64,000 bases of DNA from Bradyrhizobium nivariense (GCF_029846715.1 NZ_JARVWW010000006.1:62001-126000), one strand, 5' to 3'; positions 24,832-33,169 are shown, counted from the stretch's first letter. Made by a program: numbers and translations. Notes: a model not told the origin generated them from the letters alone.

Positions 24832-24996
24832 ATGCTTCAAAGCCTGCTCAGCGCGATCGTGGAAATACTCCTGACTGCCGCAGTGGAGGCCGTCGTCAAA
24901 TTGTTCGGTCTGGAAAACGCCGCCGCGTTGGCAACGGCTATCTTCGGCCTTGGCTGTATCCTGATTGGCTTCACGGCCTATTTGCTTGGCCATTGA
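24832..24996 (+). CDS. Small membrane protein, 54 aa
   Basis: MLQSLLSAIVEILLTAAVEA is followed by a helix AALATAIFGLGCILIGFTAYLL. It is a hydrophobic protein with no known family, transcribed just ahead of another small membrane protein (11-base gap), probably as one unit. Confidence 0.6.
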   Translation: MLQSLLSAIVEILLTAAVEAVVKLFGLENAAALATAIFGLGCILIGFTAYLLGH

Positions 24997-25007
24997 AGAG
25001 GAATGCC

Positions 25008-25193
25008 GTGAAGACGATCACACTGCTCGCGGTGGCGGCCATGCTGCTGGTGGAAATCTTCGGGCCGAAGTCGAGCGTCGGCGTCGCGTCGTCGCAACAT
25101 CCCCTGAAATATGTCGTGGTCGCAGCCATTGCGATCGTCATGGTGGTGGGATCGTGGATGCCGCTATGGGCGGTAAACCGGTTCCGTGACTGA
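25008..25193 (+). CDS. Small membrane protein, 61 aa
   Basis: GTG 25008 is chosen because a GAGG site lies 8 bases upstream; the product begins MKTITLLAVAAMLLVEIFG. A second helix (KYVVVAAIAIVMVVGSWMPL) gives two spans. Function unknown. Confidence 0.6.
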   Translation: MKTITLLAVAAMLLVEIFGPKSSVGVASSQHPLKYVVVAAIAIVMVVGSWMPLWAVNRFRD

Positions 25194-25253
25194 AGAAACC
25201 TCTGGCAGCGCCGACCCGCGCGGCTGATCGTGAATTGATAGCTTGCTCGTGGC

Positions 25254-25300
25254 CCATCCTTCGAGACGCCCGCCTGCGGCGGGCCCTCAGGATGAGGTCC
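25254..25300. repeat. Dispersed intergenic palindrome (CATCCTTCGAGACGCCC family)
   Basis: CATCCTTCGAGACGCCCGCC, a short GC hairpin, then CCTCAGGATGAGGT. I recognise this as a common Rhizobiales intergenic repeat. Related copies lie at 38468-38580. Confidence 0.75.
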
Positions 25301-25359
25301 GTTTTGCAGAAGCCGCGTTCCTAAACGGGCGTTCCGGAGGGAAAAAGTCTCGCCCGTGA

Positions 25360-25662
25360 CTAGGCCGCAATCCGCTGGTCGACGGCGGCCGTCAGGTGCT
25401 TGAGCACTTCCGCGTGCTCGAGGTCGGGAACCGCGATGGCCGTGTGGCTGTAGATCGCATGGGTTCGTGAGCTTGCGATCCTGTCCAGGATCTCGCCGCC
25501 CTTGACGACGTGGAGGCCCATGCCCTCTCCGGACGGGAAGATCGCAAGCACCACGTCGTAGGCCGCGATGACGGCGCGAAGCGCTTCGGCCTTGTCTTCG
25601 GCAATGTCGACGAAAACACGCACATCGGCCGCGAGTTCACGCAGCTCGTTAAAATCCAGCAC
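25360..25662 (-). CDS. Hypothetical protein, 100 aa
   Basis: GTG 25662 gives a start directly before LDFNELRELAADVRVFVDIA, with GGAG about 10 bases upstream. The alpha/beta-like sequence includes VVLAIFPSGEGMGLHVVKGG and a C-terminal amphipathic helix (LEHAEVLKHLTAAVDQR). It is cytoplasmic, with no family recognised. Confidence 0.65.
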   Translation of the reverse strand: MLDFNELRELAADVRVFVDIAEDKAEALRAVIAAYDVVLAIFPSGEGMGLHVVKGGEILDRIASSRTHAIYSHTAIAVPDLEHAEVLKHLTAAVDQRIAA

Positions 25663-25884
25663 TGTGGGGATACTCCAACGCAACGATACTGCGAGGAGCT
25701 TGGCGGCGTTAGGTTACTGAAGTCTCAACGGCGCATGCCCAGTCACAGGTTTCACCATGAGGTGACCCCGCGCGGCCGAGAAACGAGCTGGCGTCGCCGC
25801 CTGCTCGATAACTCGCCGGTACGGAAACAACGTTTGAAGCGGGGAGGGATGAAGCGCGCCTCGTGCCACACGGGCGTCAGACGA

Positions 25885-25926
25885 TACGCGCGTTACTTAT
25901 ACGCGTGTTACTTACACGCGGGTCAC
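25885..25926. repeat. Short tandem repeat, about 14-bp unit
   Basis: Three imperfect units of ACGCGNGTTACTTA run in series, ending just past the stop codon of the small gene at 25923-26108 (minus strand). Confidence 0.6.
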
Positions 25927-26108
25927 TTGGCGTATCCCTGGGAACGGAGCCACGCGATCTTGCGGTCGCCGTTGATCCAGTCGTCGGCATCTGCCTTGCT
26001 GGTGAAGCCCTTGATTTCGCGCTGTTCGCTGTCCGGGTAATCCGCCAGGATTTTCCAGTCGTTGTCTGCAATGCGGACGGTTTTGAAGGTCACTTTTGTT
26101 TTTGCCAT
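25923..26108 (-). CDS. Conserved small protein, 61 aa
   Basis: MAKTKVTFKTVRIADNDWKI followed by FTSKADADDWINGDRKIAWL. It is a compact basic protein whose second half (SKADADDWINGD) resembles small DUF2188-like proteins, though I am not sure of the family. No signal or membrane helix. Confidence 0.7.
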   Translation of the reverse strand: MAKTKVTFKTVRIADNDWKILADYPDSEQREIKGFTSKADADDWINGDRKIAWLRSQGYAK

Positions 26109-26515
26109 GCCGCATTATGCCGGAGATGGCCTGAAAAGAGAACCTGCCTTGTGACGGTCATCCGCGTGGCCCGGGCGCAGACCTCGGGTCCGACCCGATC
26201 GGAATTGCACGGCCGGTCCCCGAAAAGGCGAAAGCCCCGCCTGGGGGAAGCGGGGCTCTCTGATGGGGATGAAGCTTGGGGACTTCAAAGAGTTAGACGC
26301 CCAGGGAGAAAATGGTTCAACCGGAAAACGGCGCAAGCTGCGGCATCTTTGCCGGGGCGTCCGGGCCCCCCGCAGAACCCCCTGCTTGCGTTTTAGGCCT
26401 CGATGGGTTCTAAGCCCCGTCACTTCATGAAAGTTGGCATGAATCAGAAGCGCGTTGCGCGGTTGGACCGCGTCCTGAGCAAAGCCTGCTCGCGCGCACA
26501 GAAGGAAATTCAGAC
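26109..26515. other. Upstream region of the HU gene
   Basis: A 407-base stretch without a convincing gene. It contains one strong hairpin (26233-26257), and presumably the HU promoter lies between about 26400 and 26500, though no consensus hexamers stand out. Confidence 0.5.
26233..26257 (-). terminator. Hairpin, possible minus-strand terminator
   Basis: Stem AGCCCCGC/GCGGGGCT with a 9-base loop. On the minus strand it is followed by TTTCGCCTTTT. No minus-strand gene is seen directly upstream, so the transcript it would end is unknown. Confidence 0.4.
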
Positions 26516-26812
26516 ATGGCGAAGATGACGAAGACTCAGTTGATTGATGCAATTGCCGAGGGCACGCAGCTGTCGAAGAACGACGTGAAGTCGGTCATCG
26601 AGTACATGGCGACGGTCGGCTACAAGGAGCTCAACGAGTCCGGCGAGTTCGTCATTCCCGGCTTCGTGAAGATGTCGGTGGTGAACAAGCCCGCGACCGA
26701 AGCCCGCATGGGCGTCAATCCCTTCACCAAGGAGCCGATGCAGTACGCGGCGAAGCCGGCGAGCAAGTCGGTGAAGGCCTCGCCGCTGAAGGTGGCCAAG
26801 GACTCCGTCTAA
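26516..26812 (+). CDS. HU family DNA-binding protein
   Basis: A 98-residue nucleoid protein. The N-terminal dimerisation helices (MTKTQLIDAIAEGTQLSKND) lead to the DNA-gripping arm (MSVVNKPATEARMGVNPFTK) and a Lys/Ala-rich tail (KPASKSVKASPLKVAKDSV). The arm lacks the classic RxGRNP sequence, having ARMGVNP. The stop codon is included in a 16-bp unit tandemly repeated six times downstream. Confidence 0.92.
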   Translation: MAKMTKTQLIDAIAEGTQLSKNDVKSVIEYMATVGYKELNESGEFVIPGFVKMSVVNKPATEARMGVNPFTKEPMQYAAKPASKSVKASPLKVAKDSV

Positions 26813-26894
26813 AACGCACTCCGTCTAAAACGCACTCCATCTAAAATGCACTCCATCTAAAGACTCAGTCTAAAATGCGCTCCGTCTAAGGCGC
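26802..26894. repeat. 16-bp tandem repeat starting in the 3' end of the HU gene
   Basis: Six successive units of ACTCCGTCTAAAACGC or close variants begin at 26802, 26818, 26834, 26850, 26863 and 26879; the fourth is 13 bp. The first unit encodes the last residues and stop of HU. Confidence 0.9.
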
Positions 26895-27006
26895 TGGCAT
26901 TTTCGTTGCGGCGGCGTACTCTGGCGAGGCGCCGCAGCGACTGCCGGAAACGGATAAGGAACTCTCGGGCGTCATCAGGCTTTGCTTCCGAAAGGGAGGA
27001 AATCAC

Positions 27007-27183
27007 GTGGCTGGTCTCAGCGAGCAAGAGATTCGAAACCGGGCCTATCACCTCTGGAAGGAGGCCGGCGAGCCCGCGGGCACGATGGACACCTTCTGGT
27101 ATGAGGCCGAAAAGGAGCTGCTCGCCGAGCGGACCCTGCAAGGCGACGTGCCGCCCGGAATGACCGACAATTTGCCGGTCTGA
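27007..27183 (+). CDS. DUF2934 domain-containing protein, 58 aa
   Basis: Starts at GTG 27007 with GGGAGG upstream. The sequence LSEQEIRNRAYHLWKEAGEP followed by FWYEAEKELLAE is the DUF2934 signature (an I-R-x-R-A-Y-x-L-W-E helix and a W-x-x-A-E-x-E-L helix). It is a small cytoplasmic protein of unknown role, common in Rhizobiales. Confidence 0.88.
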   Translation: MAGLSEQEIRNRAYHLWKEAGEPAGTMDTFWYEAEKELLAERTLQGDVPPGMTDNLPV

Positions 27184-27631
27184 CGGCGGACGGAGGCGGG
27201 CACGCCAAAGCCAAATTTGCCGGCGGCGGGAACGTTGTCCTGCGTCCGGCGGTTGAGGCAGCGACGACGGAATCTTGCGCGGAGCGGACAGTCGTCAAAG
27301 CAGCCACCCGGTGTAACGCCCGGATGGCTGTTTTGCTGTTCGGGCCAGCGCTCATGTCGCGTCGCCTTTGCCCGGCGGGCGGCTTGCGCCCGCAATGAAA
27401 AATCCCGCACTCACGCTCGGGGCTCTCTTGGCTGACGGCGTTGGGATTTCAGCGCCTGGCCGCCAGCGGTGTCTCGAACTTAAGGTTGAAGATCCAAAAA
27501 GCAACCGCGCCGCGCCCGAAAGGTCCAAGGCCCTGAAAGGTTCAAGGCGATGTGCCCAGCGAATTTCGCGGGAGGGGCTGGACTTTCTGTTCTCATTTTG
27601 TTCTAGTGGAGCAGCTCTTTTGGAGGTGCCC
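27184..27631. other. Intergenic region with one terminator
   Basis: A 448-base stretch without a gene. It holds the terminator at 27301-27334, a 17-bp tandem duplication (GAAAGGTCCAAGGCCCT, near 27518), and the upstream region of the next small gene. Confidence 0.5.
27301..27334 (+). terminator. Intrinsic terminator
   Basis: Stem CAGCCACCCGG/CCGGATGGCTG with one mismatch, followed by TTTT, about 120 bases after the DUF2934 gene. It may end that transcript or one from an unseen short RNA. Confidence 0.65.
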
Positions 27632-27784
27632 ATGACCGTCGAGAAACAACGCGAAGTGATCAGGCTCTGGAATCAGCTCAGGAAGCTCGAGGGTCCGGCC
27701 GCGGAAGAGCTCCGCATCCAGATCCTCGAATGCTTTTCGGAGAAGGACATTTCGGAGAAGGACACGGTGAAACGAGCGGCGTGA
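27632..27784 (+). CDS. Small acidic-helical protein, 50 aa
   Basis: MTVEKQREVIRLWNQLRKLE, then EELRIQILECFSEKDISEKD. A TGGAGG site lies 7 bases upstream. The SEKDISEKD stretch is encoded by a 15-bp tandem duplication. Likely one or two amphipathic helices; function unknown. Confidence 0.6.
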   Translation: MTVEKQREVIRLWNQLRKLEGPAAEELRIQILECFSEKDISEKDTVKRAA

Positions 27785-27866
27785 TGAGCGTCGCGCGACG
27801 TCGATGACAGCCGGCAACCGCGCCTGCCTTCACCGATCGTTAGCAATCGCCTTGCGCTGATTTTCT

Positions 27867-27903
27867 CGACTCCGATTCGTTCCCTGCGAACGAAATGGAG
27901 TCG
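27867..27903. repeat. Palindromic repeat, CGACTCC-ATTCGTTC family, copy 1
   Basis: Arms CGACTCCGATTCGTTC and GAACGAAATGGAGTCG pair with two mismatches around a 5-base loop. Confidence 0.7.
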
Positions 27904-28221
27904 GATGCAGAACAAGGCGTGCCTTCTGTGTCGATGCGGGACACGCGTCTCCAAACCAAGCCGGCGTGATGCTTCGCGCAGTCCCGTCCTCGCGTCCTGG
28001 TTACGGAATGAGGCGAGGGAGGCGCGACATGGATGCTGCTGGTTTCTCGAGATGTTCGTCGAGATCGCAAAAGTGTTTTGGTGCGACCGGCACCCGCGCT
28101 TGCGCAAAGGCAGGCCGTCGGTGCCGCAGGTGCCGCCGCGATCGAAGCCCGGCGACACGATGTGATCGCGCGCTCGTTTGCGTGCAAACGAATTGTTAAG
28201 GCTTGCCCGGCGCCGGTTTCT

Positions 28222-28252
28222 GCGATTCCGATTCGTTCTTTGAGAACGAAAG
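28222..28252. repeat. Palindromic repeat, ATTCGTTC family, copy 2
   Basis: GATTCCGATTCGTTC followed 5 bases later by GAACGAA. The left arm matches copy 1; the outer right arm has diverged. Confidence 0.6.
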
Positions 28253-28359
28253 GCGGGCGAAGCTGGAACAAAGCCGGTCGGCAAACGCACGAACCCTGTC
28301 ACCATCGTCTCGACGCTCTCCCTGTCCGGCGCTATCGTTGCTCCGGCGGCGGACGCAAC

Positions 28360-28755
28360 ATGAAGAACGGGCTTTATTCCATCCACATCCACATGCTCGA
28401 CGGCGTGAAGGGCCGCGACAGCGGCGTGCTGATCTTGCGGGATGGCGTGCTGCTCGGCGGCGGGCCGTACTTCTGGTCGCGCGGCTCCTACACGATCGGC
28501 AACGGCACTTCGAAAAACGGTACTTCGAAAAACGGCACTTCGAAAAAAAGCACCTGGAAAGGCGAGCTTGCCACCAACCAGCATACGCCGTTCGCCAATG
28601 GCCTCACCCGGCCGCTGTTCGGCGGAGAGGAGGCGACGAGCGGCTTCTCCGGGACGTTCAGCGACGACGCGGCCGAGGTGTTCGGCACCGTGCTGGTCGC
28701 AGGCCATCGCAGCCTCGGCTTTCGCGCGAGCTTGAAGCGGCTCGCCGAACTCTGA
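28360..28755 (+). CDS. GrlR-like family protein, 131 aa
   Basis: MKNGLYSIHIHMLDGVKGRD, then SGVLILRDGVLLGGGPYFW and TWKGELATNQHTPF. This beta-barrel pattern resembles the GrlR/T3SS negative regulator family, widely used as an annotation for such proteins; a type III link is not implied here. An internal 15-bp tandem repeat inserts GTSKNGTSKNGTSKK. A 16-bp tandem duplication overlaps the stop codon. Confidence 0.7.
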   Translation: MKNGLYSIHIHMLDGVKGRDSGVLILRDGVLLGGGPYFWSRGSYTIGNGTSKNGTSKNGTSKKSTWKGELATNQHTPFANGLTRPLFGGEEATSGFSGTFSDDAAEVFGTVLVAGHRSLGFRASLKRLAEL

Positions 28756-28957
28756 TGACGCTTGGCGAAGATGACGCTTGGCGAACTCCTAACGGAAGCT
28801 TGCCGGGAAGCCGATAACCCTATTCGGTTAGGTTAAAAGCCCAATCGCGTTGCGCTTGGCGCTACTTGGGATAGTTGTCTGGCGAAGACAAGAAACGAAA
28901 ACAAGAAACGACTTTGCCAACAAGCAACTTTGCCAGAAAGAATTCGAGCACGAATTC

Positions 28958-29155
28958 ATGACACCTTTTTCAGAACCGTCCTTTTATCAGGGCGACCGCC
29001 ACACCTACCGGCGCGTCGCCATCGTCGGCACGCTGTTCTGTCTCGCTTTCGTGGTGGTCAGCTTCTCGCTGCGGCCGCAGCTCGATAACACGCGCGTTGC
29101 GGTCAAGGCCGACAGGCTGGTGCGCACGGCAGGCCAGGCGCCGCACGCGAACTAA
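28958..29155 (+). CDS. Small single-span membrane protein, 65 aa
   Basis: MTPFSEPSFYQGDRHTYRRV followed by a helix (AIVGTLFCLAFVVVSFSL) and a basic periplasmic or cytoplasmic tail. Tandem AACAAGAAACGA and ACTTTGCCA repeats precede the start. The 3' end overlaps the convergent 35-residue ORF by 4 bases. Confidence 0.65.
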   Translation: MTPFSEPSFYQGDRHTYRRVAIVGTLFCLAFVVVSFSLRPQLDNTRVAVKADRLVRTAGQAPHAN

Positions 29156-29259
29156 TGGTCGTCGCCGGAATTATCCGGATACGCGACACCGCGGGTCGCG
29201 AGCGCCACGAAACCGGCGTAGGCGGACAGGTTGAGCAAAACTTCGAGCCAAACGGGCAT
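29152..29259 (-). CDS. Small membrane-associated peptide, 35 aa
   Basis: MPVWLEVLLNLSAYAGFVAL followed by ATRGVAYPDNSGDDH. An AGGAGG site lies 7 bases upstream of the ATG, which supports translation. One helix is predicted. Function unknown. Confidence 0.55.
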   Translation of the reverse strand: MPVWLEVLLNLSAYAGFVALATRGVAYPDNSGDDH

Positions 29260-29347
29260 GTCGAGCCTCCTGTCGTCAAGGCAAGCTCAACGTGCGTGGG
29301 CGCTCCCCGTTCCCGGTCTGCGCGAGTTCCCGTTTGAGAGAGGGGCG

Positions 29348-29578
29348 TCAGAGCGGAGAGGAGGGGTCGAGCCGCCGGCCGAGGGTCGCGACGGATGAGC
29401 TCGACGGCGTCTCCTTCAGAAACTCGGCAATGGCCCGCGCCAACTCGCCGTCGCTCATCGGCGTCGCCGGCGGGCGTAGCGTGCCGACACCGAAATTGCG
29501 GACGATCTCGTCGTAATGATCATCGCCGGATCTGGGAACGAGCCTGCGGATACGGGCCAGCAACGCGGATATCGGCAA
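29348..29578 (-). CDS. Hypothetical protein, 76 aa
   Basis: TTG 29578 follows GAGGAGGAAAGA, an ideal ribosome site. The product, starting PISALLARIRRLVPRSGDDH after the initiator, contains amphipathic helices and DGELARAIAEFLKE. The frame stays open to 30205, but that extension crosses a terminator hairpin and the opposite-strand gene at 29861, so the short form is preferred. Confidence 0.55.
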   Translation of the reverse strand: MPISALLARIRRLVPRSGDDHYDEIVRNFGVGTLRPPATPMSDGELARAIAEFLKETPSSSSVATLGRRLDPSSPL

Positions 29579-29647
29579 TCTTTCCTCCTCGGCATCCGCC
29601 CCCTTGGCAGCAATGATCGTCCGCTGCCGTTTGCTTTCCGTGAAACT

Positions 29648-29684
29648 AAAAAACCCCGCCAGCATCGCGATGATGCTGACGGGG
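29648..29684 (-). terminator. Strong minus-strand terminator without an obvious upstream gene
   Basis: Stem CCCCGTCAGCATC/GATGCTGGCGGGG (minus strand) followed by six Ts. It lies between the 76-residue gene and the gene at 29861 on the opposite strand. It could end a small RNA or serve as a leader attenuator for the 76-residue gene. Confidence 0.75.
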
Positions 29685-29860
29685 TCTTCGTGCTGTTGCC
29701 TCAACCCGATAGCCGAGGCTTCCGCACTTGAAGGTGCAATCGCGCCCGATCGATTTCGTTCCCCCGGTTTCGTAATTTTTTGAAGGGGGGCGGTTCCACA
29801 GCCTGCGCGCAACCATCGCGCGGCGCCAGCGTTGTCCGGCGAGACGCTAAGGAGGAGAAC

Positions 29861-30157
29861 ATGAAGAAGACATTGGCAGTTCTGGCTACCGCCGCTGCCG
29901 TCGGCGTGACCGCGATCGCGGCGCCTGCGCCCGCCGAGGCGCGCGGTCGCGGCATCGGTCCGGGCCTCGCATTCGGCCTCGCCGCCGGCGCCATCACCGC
30001 GGGTGCCATCGCCGCGTCCCATCCTTACGGCTACTACGGCTACGGCCCAGGGTATGGCTACTATGGCGGCCCGGCCTATGCTTACGGCCCCGGCCCGTAC
30101 GCCTATTATGGTGACGGACCGTACTACCGCCGCCACCATTATTACCGTCACTGGTAA
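29861..30157 (+). CDS. Secreted Gly/Tyr-rich protein, 98 aa
   Basis: Signal peptide MKKTLAVLATAAAVGVTAIA ending near residue 28. Then comes a glycine-zipper-like stretch (GIGPGLAFGLAAGAITAGAI) and a low-complexity Gly-Tyr-Pro tail ending RRHHYYRHW. Similar envelope proteins are common in Bradyrhizobium. A GGAGG site precedes the ATG and a strong terminator follows. Confidence 0.85.
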   Translation: MKKTLAVLATAAAVGVTAIAAPAPAEARGRGIGPGLAFGLAAGAITAGAIAASHPYGYYGYGPGYGYYGGPAYAYGPGPYAYYGDGPYYRRHHYYRHW

Positions 30158-30173
30158 CGGCTGAACAAATGAA

Positions 30174-30202
30174 AAGCCCGGAGCAACGCTCCGGGCTTTT
30201 TT
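30174..30202 (+). terminator. Intrinsic terminator
   Basis: Perfect 11-bp stem AAGCCCGGAGC/GCTCCGGGCTT, 3-base loop, then a T-run. It can serve both the Gly/Tyr-rich gene and the convergent 54-residue gene. Confidence 0.9.
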
Positions 30203-30225
30203 CATGCGTGGTGATCAGGCTTGTC

Positions 30226-30390
30226 TTACGGCCAGAGCGAGGGACGCTCCACCTTGCGCGCATTGTCGAGCGTCGACACGAAATACTCTTCACGCTCGCG
30301 CTTGAATTTTTCCTGCGTGGCACGGAAGGCGGCGACACGGGCAGCGATCTCTTCGCGTTCGCGGATTTTGCGTTGTTCGTCCTCGGTCAT
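30226..30390 (-). CDS. Small charged helical protein, 54 aa
   Basis: MTEDEQRKIREREEIAARVA continues as a single long charged helix (FRATQEKFKREREEYF) and ends VERPSLWP. It is probably a coiled-coil or unstructured cytoplasmic protein. No family recognised; the coding pattern is strong. Confidence 0.75.
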   Translation of the reverse strand: MTEDEQRKIREREEIAARVAAFRATQEKFKREREEYFVSTLDNARKVERPSLWP

Positions 30391-30674
30391 GTCAAATCCC
30401 CTCTACACGTGAATATGTGTACCCTACCGAACCCAAGCACTGCCGCCGCAATTACGTTGAGTCGCGTCAACACATGCATTGGCGCTTCTGATTGGGGCGT
30501 CAATGGGGAGGAGGCATTGCGGGATTGTGATAAAGCGAAGGGCGGAAAAAATTGCCGACCACGTCTTGCGCGGCAGTGGATAAGAGCGTCAGCAATCTTG
30601 TCGCTTGCGCATCTTGCGGCTAGCGCAAAAGCAAATCAGCAAAGCCAATCGGCACAACAAGACGGGAGGCCGCG

Positions 30675-31436
30675 TTGATTGCATCGGATCTTCGCAGCGG
30701 CGTTGAACGTCTCGGCGACATGATCGCCGAAGCCAAGCGGATCGTGCCGTTCACCGGCGCCGGCATCTCGACCGAATGCGGCATCCCCGACTTCCGCTCG
30801 CCCGGCGGAATTTGGACGCGCAACCGCCCGATCCCGTTCGACGAGTTCGTCGCCAGCCGGGAGGCGCGCGACGAATCCTGGCGCCGGCGCTTTACGATGG
30901 AGGAGGTCTTTGCGGCGGCCAAGCCCGGCCGCGGCCATCGCGCGCTCGCCTCGCTCTACCGCGCCGGCAAGGTTCCCGCGATCATCACCCAGAACATCGA
31001 CAATCTGCACCAGGCCTCCGGCTTCGCCGCGGAGCACGTGATCGAACTTCACGGCAATACCACGTATGCGCGCTGCATCGGATGCGGGCAGGCCTATCCG
31101 CTCGACTGGGTGAAGCGCCGCTTCGACGACGCGGGCGCCGCGCCCAACTGTACCGCGTGCGACGAGCCGGTGAAGACCGCCACGATCTCCTTCGGCCAGA
31201 TGATGCCTGAGGACGAAATGCAGCGCGCGGCCGCGCTGTCGCAAGCCTGCGACCTCTTCATCGCGATCGGTTCCTCGCTGGTCGTATGGCCGGCGGCGGG
31301 CTTTCCGATGATGGCGAAGAAATCAGGCGCGGGTCTGGTGATCGTCAACCGTGAGCCCACCGAGCAGGACGACATCGCCGACCTCGTGATCCGCCACGAC
31401 ATCGGCGAAACGCTCGGGCCCTTTGTCGGTAATTGA
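30675..31436 (+). CDS. Sir2 family NAD-dependent protein deacylase
   Basis: A 253-residue sirtuin. The NAD-binding GAGISTECGIPDFRSPGG, QNIDNLHQASG with the catalytic His in ELHGNTTY, and four zinc cysteines (CIGC...CTAC) are all present, as are the late motifs IAIGSSLVVWPAAG and IVNREPTEQD. It removes acetyl or other acyl groups from lysines. TTG 30675 is chosen because GGGAGG lies 6 bases upstream. Confidence 0.95.
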   Translation: MIASDLRSGVERLGDMIAEAKRIVPFTGAGISTECGIPDFRSPGGIWTRNRPIPFDEFVASREARDESWRRRFTMEEVFAAAKPGRGHRALASLYRAGKVPAIITQNIDNLHQASGFAAEHVIELHGNTTYARCIGCGQAYPLDWVKRRFDDAGAAPNCTACDEPVKTATISFGQMMPEDEMQRAAALSQACDLFIAIGSSLVVWPAAGFPMMAKKSGAGLVIVNREPTEQDDIADLVIRHDIGETLGPFVGN

Positions 31437-31634
31437 GGCAGTAATTTGATTCGCGGCCGTGCAAGCTGTTCATAGGTTCCGGCGAATCTCTTTTTTGTCT
31501 ATGCGTCGCAACCGGGAGTGTTATCTTTTGAGTCGAAAGATTCGCGTCGCGTCGAATTGAGAAGATTCTCTAAAGACGCGTGATTCGGCGCCGCCATTCA
31601 GGCGGGTTGCATGGCATGTGTGGGGTCCGGGGTT

Positions 31635-32267
31635 ATGGGGTCGTCGGACGGATTTGAGTCCAAGAAGGTAGGAGTTCCCGCGGTGGGCGAACACGGCGGT
31701 GCCGCTCGCGACAGCGCGCTCAGTCCTTTCACCGGACTCGGTGAGGGCAGCGCCAACCTCGTCGAGGTTCACGGCGTCATCAAATGGTTCGACGCCTCAA
31801 AGGGCTACGGCTTCATCGTTCCCGACAATGGCTGGCCCGACGTGCTCCTGCACGTTACCGTGCTTCGGCGCGACGGCTTCCAGACGGCTTACGAGGGCGC
31901 CCGCATCGTCGTCGAGTGCATCCAGCGCGCCAAGGGCTACCAGGCCTTCCGCGTGGTTTCGATGGACGAATCGACCGCGATCCATCCGGCGCAGATGCTG
32001 CCGCCGCGCACCCATGTCTCGGTCACCGCGACCAGCGGGCTGGAGCGGGCCCAAGTCAAATGGTTCAACCGGCTGCGCGGTTTCGGCTTCCTGACCTGCG
32101 GCGAGGGCACGCCCGACATCTTCGTGCACATGGAGACGCTGCGCCGCTTCGGCATGACCGAACTGCGGCCCGGCCAATATGTCCTGGTCCGTTTCGGGCC
32201 CGGCTCCAAGGGCATGATGGCGGCCGAGATCCATCCCGAGACGGGATCACCGGTCTCGTCCCACTAA
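31635..32267 (+). CDS. Cold-shock protein with two CSD domains
   Basis: A 210-residue protein. After a 40-residue linker it has one CSD (VHGVIKWFDASKGYGFIVPD) and a second (AQVKWFNRLRGFGFLTCGEG, DIFVHMETLR). Two-domain CSPs are characteristic of alphaproteobacteria. RNP1-type KGYGFI and RGFGFL are intact; in the first domain the usual FVH is replaced by LLHVT. ATG 31635 is preferred, with 31611 possible. Confidence 0.93.
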   Translation: MGSSDGFESKKVGVPAVGEHGGAARDSALSPFTGLGEGSANLVEVHGVIKWFDASKGYGFIVPDNGWPDVLLHVTVLRRDGFQTAYEGARIVVECIQRAKGYQAFRVVSMDESTAIHPAQMLPPRTHVSVTATSGLERAQVKWFNRLRGFGFLTCGEGTPDIFVHMETLRRFGMTELRPGQYVLVRFGPGSKGMMAAEIHPETGSPVSSH

Positions 32268-32271
32268 AGCC

Positions 32272-32372
32272 ATTTCCATTTCCGTTCCGATGAAAATCGG
32301 AACGGGGCTCCAGCTTCTTGTTTTGACGCGTTTTCTTGACGCGAACCGCTATCCACTTCGCTCGAAGACGGT
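32272..32372. repeat. Dispersed Bradyrhizobium-type intergenic repeat
   Basis: TTTCCGTTCCGAT/ATCGGAACGG forms a hairpin, followed by TTTTGACGCGTTTTCTTGAC and GCGAACCG...CCACTTCGCTCGAAGAC. I recognise this segment as a frequent intergenic repeat in the genus. It lies directly downstream of the cold-shock gene and may double as its terminator. Confidence 0.65.
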
Positions 32373-32490
32373 ATAGCTCGCCAATTCCCGCAATCGTGAG
32401 CAGAGGCGCGCTGGCTGACCGGCGCGCCTCTGGCTTTTCCGGCGACCGCCGCGTAAGGACTGCTCCAGTCCCACGCCTCGAGTGCCATCC

Positions 32491-32976
32491 ATGAATTTCG
32501 ATCGAAAGGCCGTCTTCGCCATTGCGAAGCGCTGGCTTGCCGCCATCCTCGTCATCGCTGGCGTTGCCGTCGGGAGCGCGCCCGCCGGCGCCGCCAGCTT
32601 CCAGCCGCTCGAGATCGTCACAAGGAACGGCGTGCAGGTGTTCTCGGTCGAGATCGCGACGACGGAGGAGGAGAAGCAGACCGGCCTGATGTACCGCAAG
32701 GAACTGGCTGACGGCAAAGGCATGCTGTTCGACTTCAATCCCGAGCAGGAGGTGTCGATGTGGATGAAGAACACCTACGTCTCGCTCGACATGATCTTCA
32801 TCCGTGCCGACGGCCGCATCCTGCGCATCGCCGAAAACACCGAGCCGATGTCGACCAGGATCATCTCGTCCAAGGGCCCGGCCCGGGCGGTCCTGGAGGT
32901 TGTGGCGGGAACGGCGCAGAAATACGGCATCCGCGCCGGTGACCGGGTCGGCCATCCGCTGTTCGGCAGCAAGTAG
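32491..32976 (+). CDS. DUF192 family periplasmic protein
   Basis: A 161-residue exported protein with a signal sequence (WLAAILVIAGVAVGSAPAGA). The DUF192 barrel contains FSVEIATTEEEKQTGLMYRK, FDFNPEQEVSMWMKNTYVSL and DMIFIRADGRI. The family's function is not established. ATG 32491 or 32482 may be used. Confidence 0.92.
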   Translation: MNFDRKAVFAIAKRWLAAILVIAGVAVGSAPAGAASFQPLEIVTRNGVQVFSVEIATTEEEKQTGLMYRKELADGKGMLFDFNPEQEVSMWMKNTYVSLDMIFIRADGRILRIAENTEPMSTRIISSKGPARAVLEVVAGTAQKYGIRAGDRVGHPLFGSK

Positions 32977-33092
32977 GGCGGCAAGGGGGCTATTGCCCCC
33001 GTGCTGTGGCGGTCTTTTGGCAAGCTTGCTGGCGCCTTGGAAAGCTTGCTGGCGCTTTGGGAAGCGTGTATCGACAGGGCTCGCCGGACATT

Positions 33093-33169
33093 CGGGGTAT
33101 AGCGCAGCCTGGTAGCGCGGCAGTTTTGGGTACTGCAGGTCGTTGGTTCGAATCCAGCTGCCCCGACCA
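33093..33169 (+). tRNA. tRNA-Pro (anticodon UGG)
   Basis: The acceptor begins CGGGG and closes with CCCCG. The anticodon stem GCAGT/ACTGC encloses TTTGGGT (anticodon TGG), the T-loop is GTTCGAATC, and CCA (33167-33169) is encoded. Confidence 0.97.

Larger units (their letters stand above)
27785..28359. other. Intergenic region with two related palindromes
   Basis: A 575-base stretch without a supported gene. It contains two copies of a GATTCGTT/AACGAA palindrome (27867-27903 and 28222-28252). A third copy lies at 57623-57660. Confidence 0.5.

Noticed and set aside
26802..26894. CRISPR-like array after the HU gene
   Set aside because: Units are 16 bp and directly adjacent with no spacers, so this is a simple tandem repeat.
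29579..30205. N-terminal extension of the 76-residue minus-strand gene
   Set aside because: It crosses a strong terminator and overlaps a supported secreted-protein gene on the other strand.
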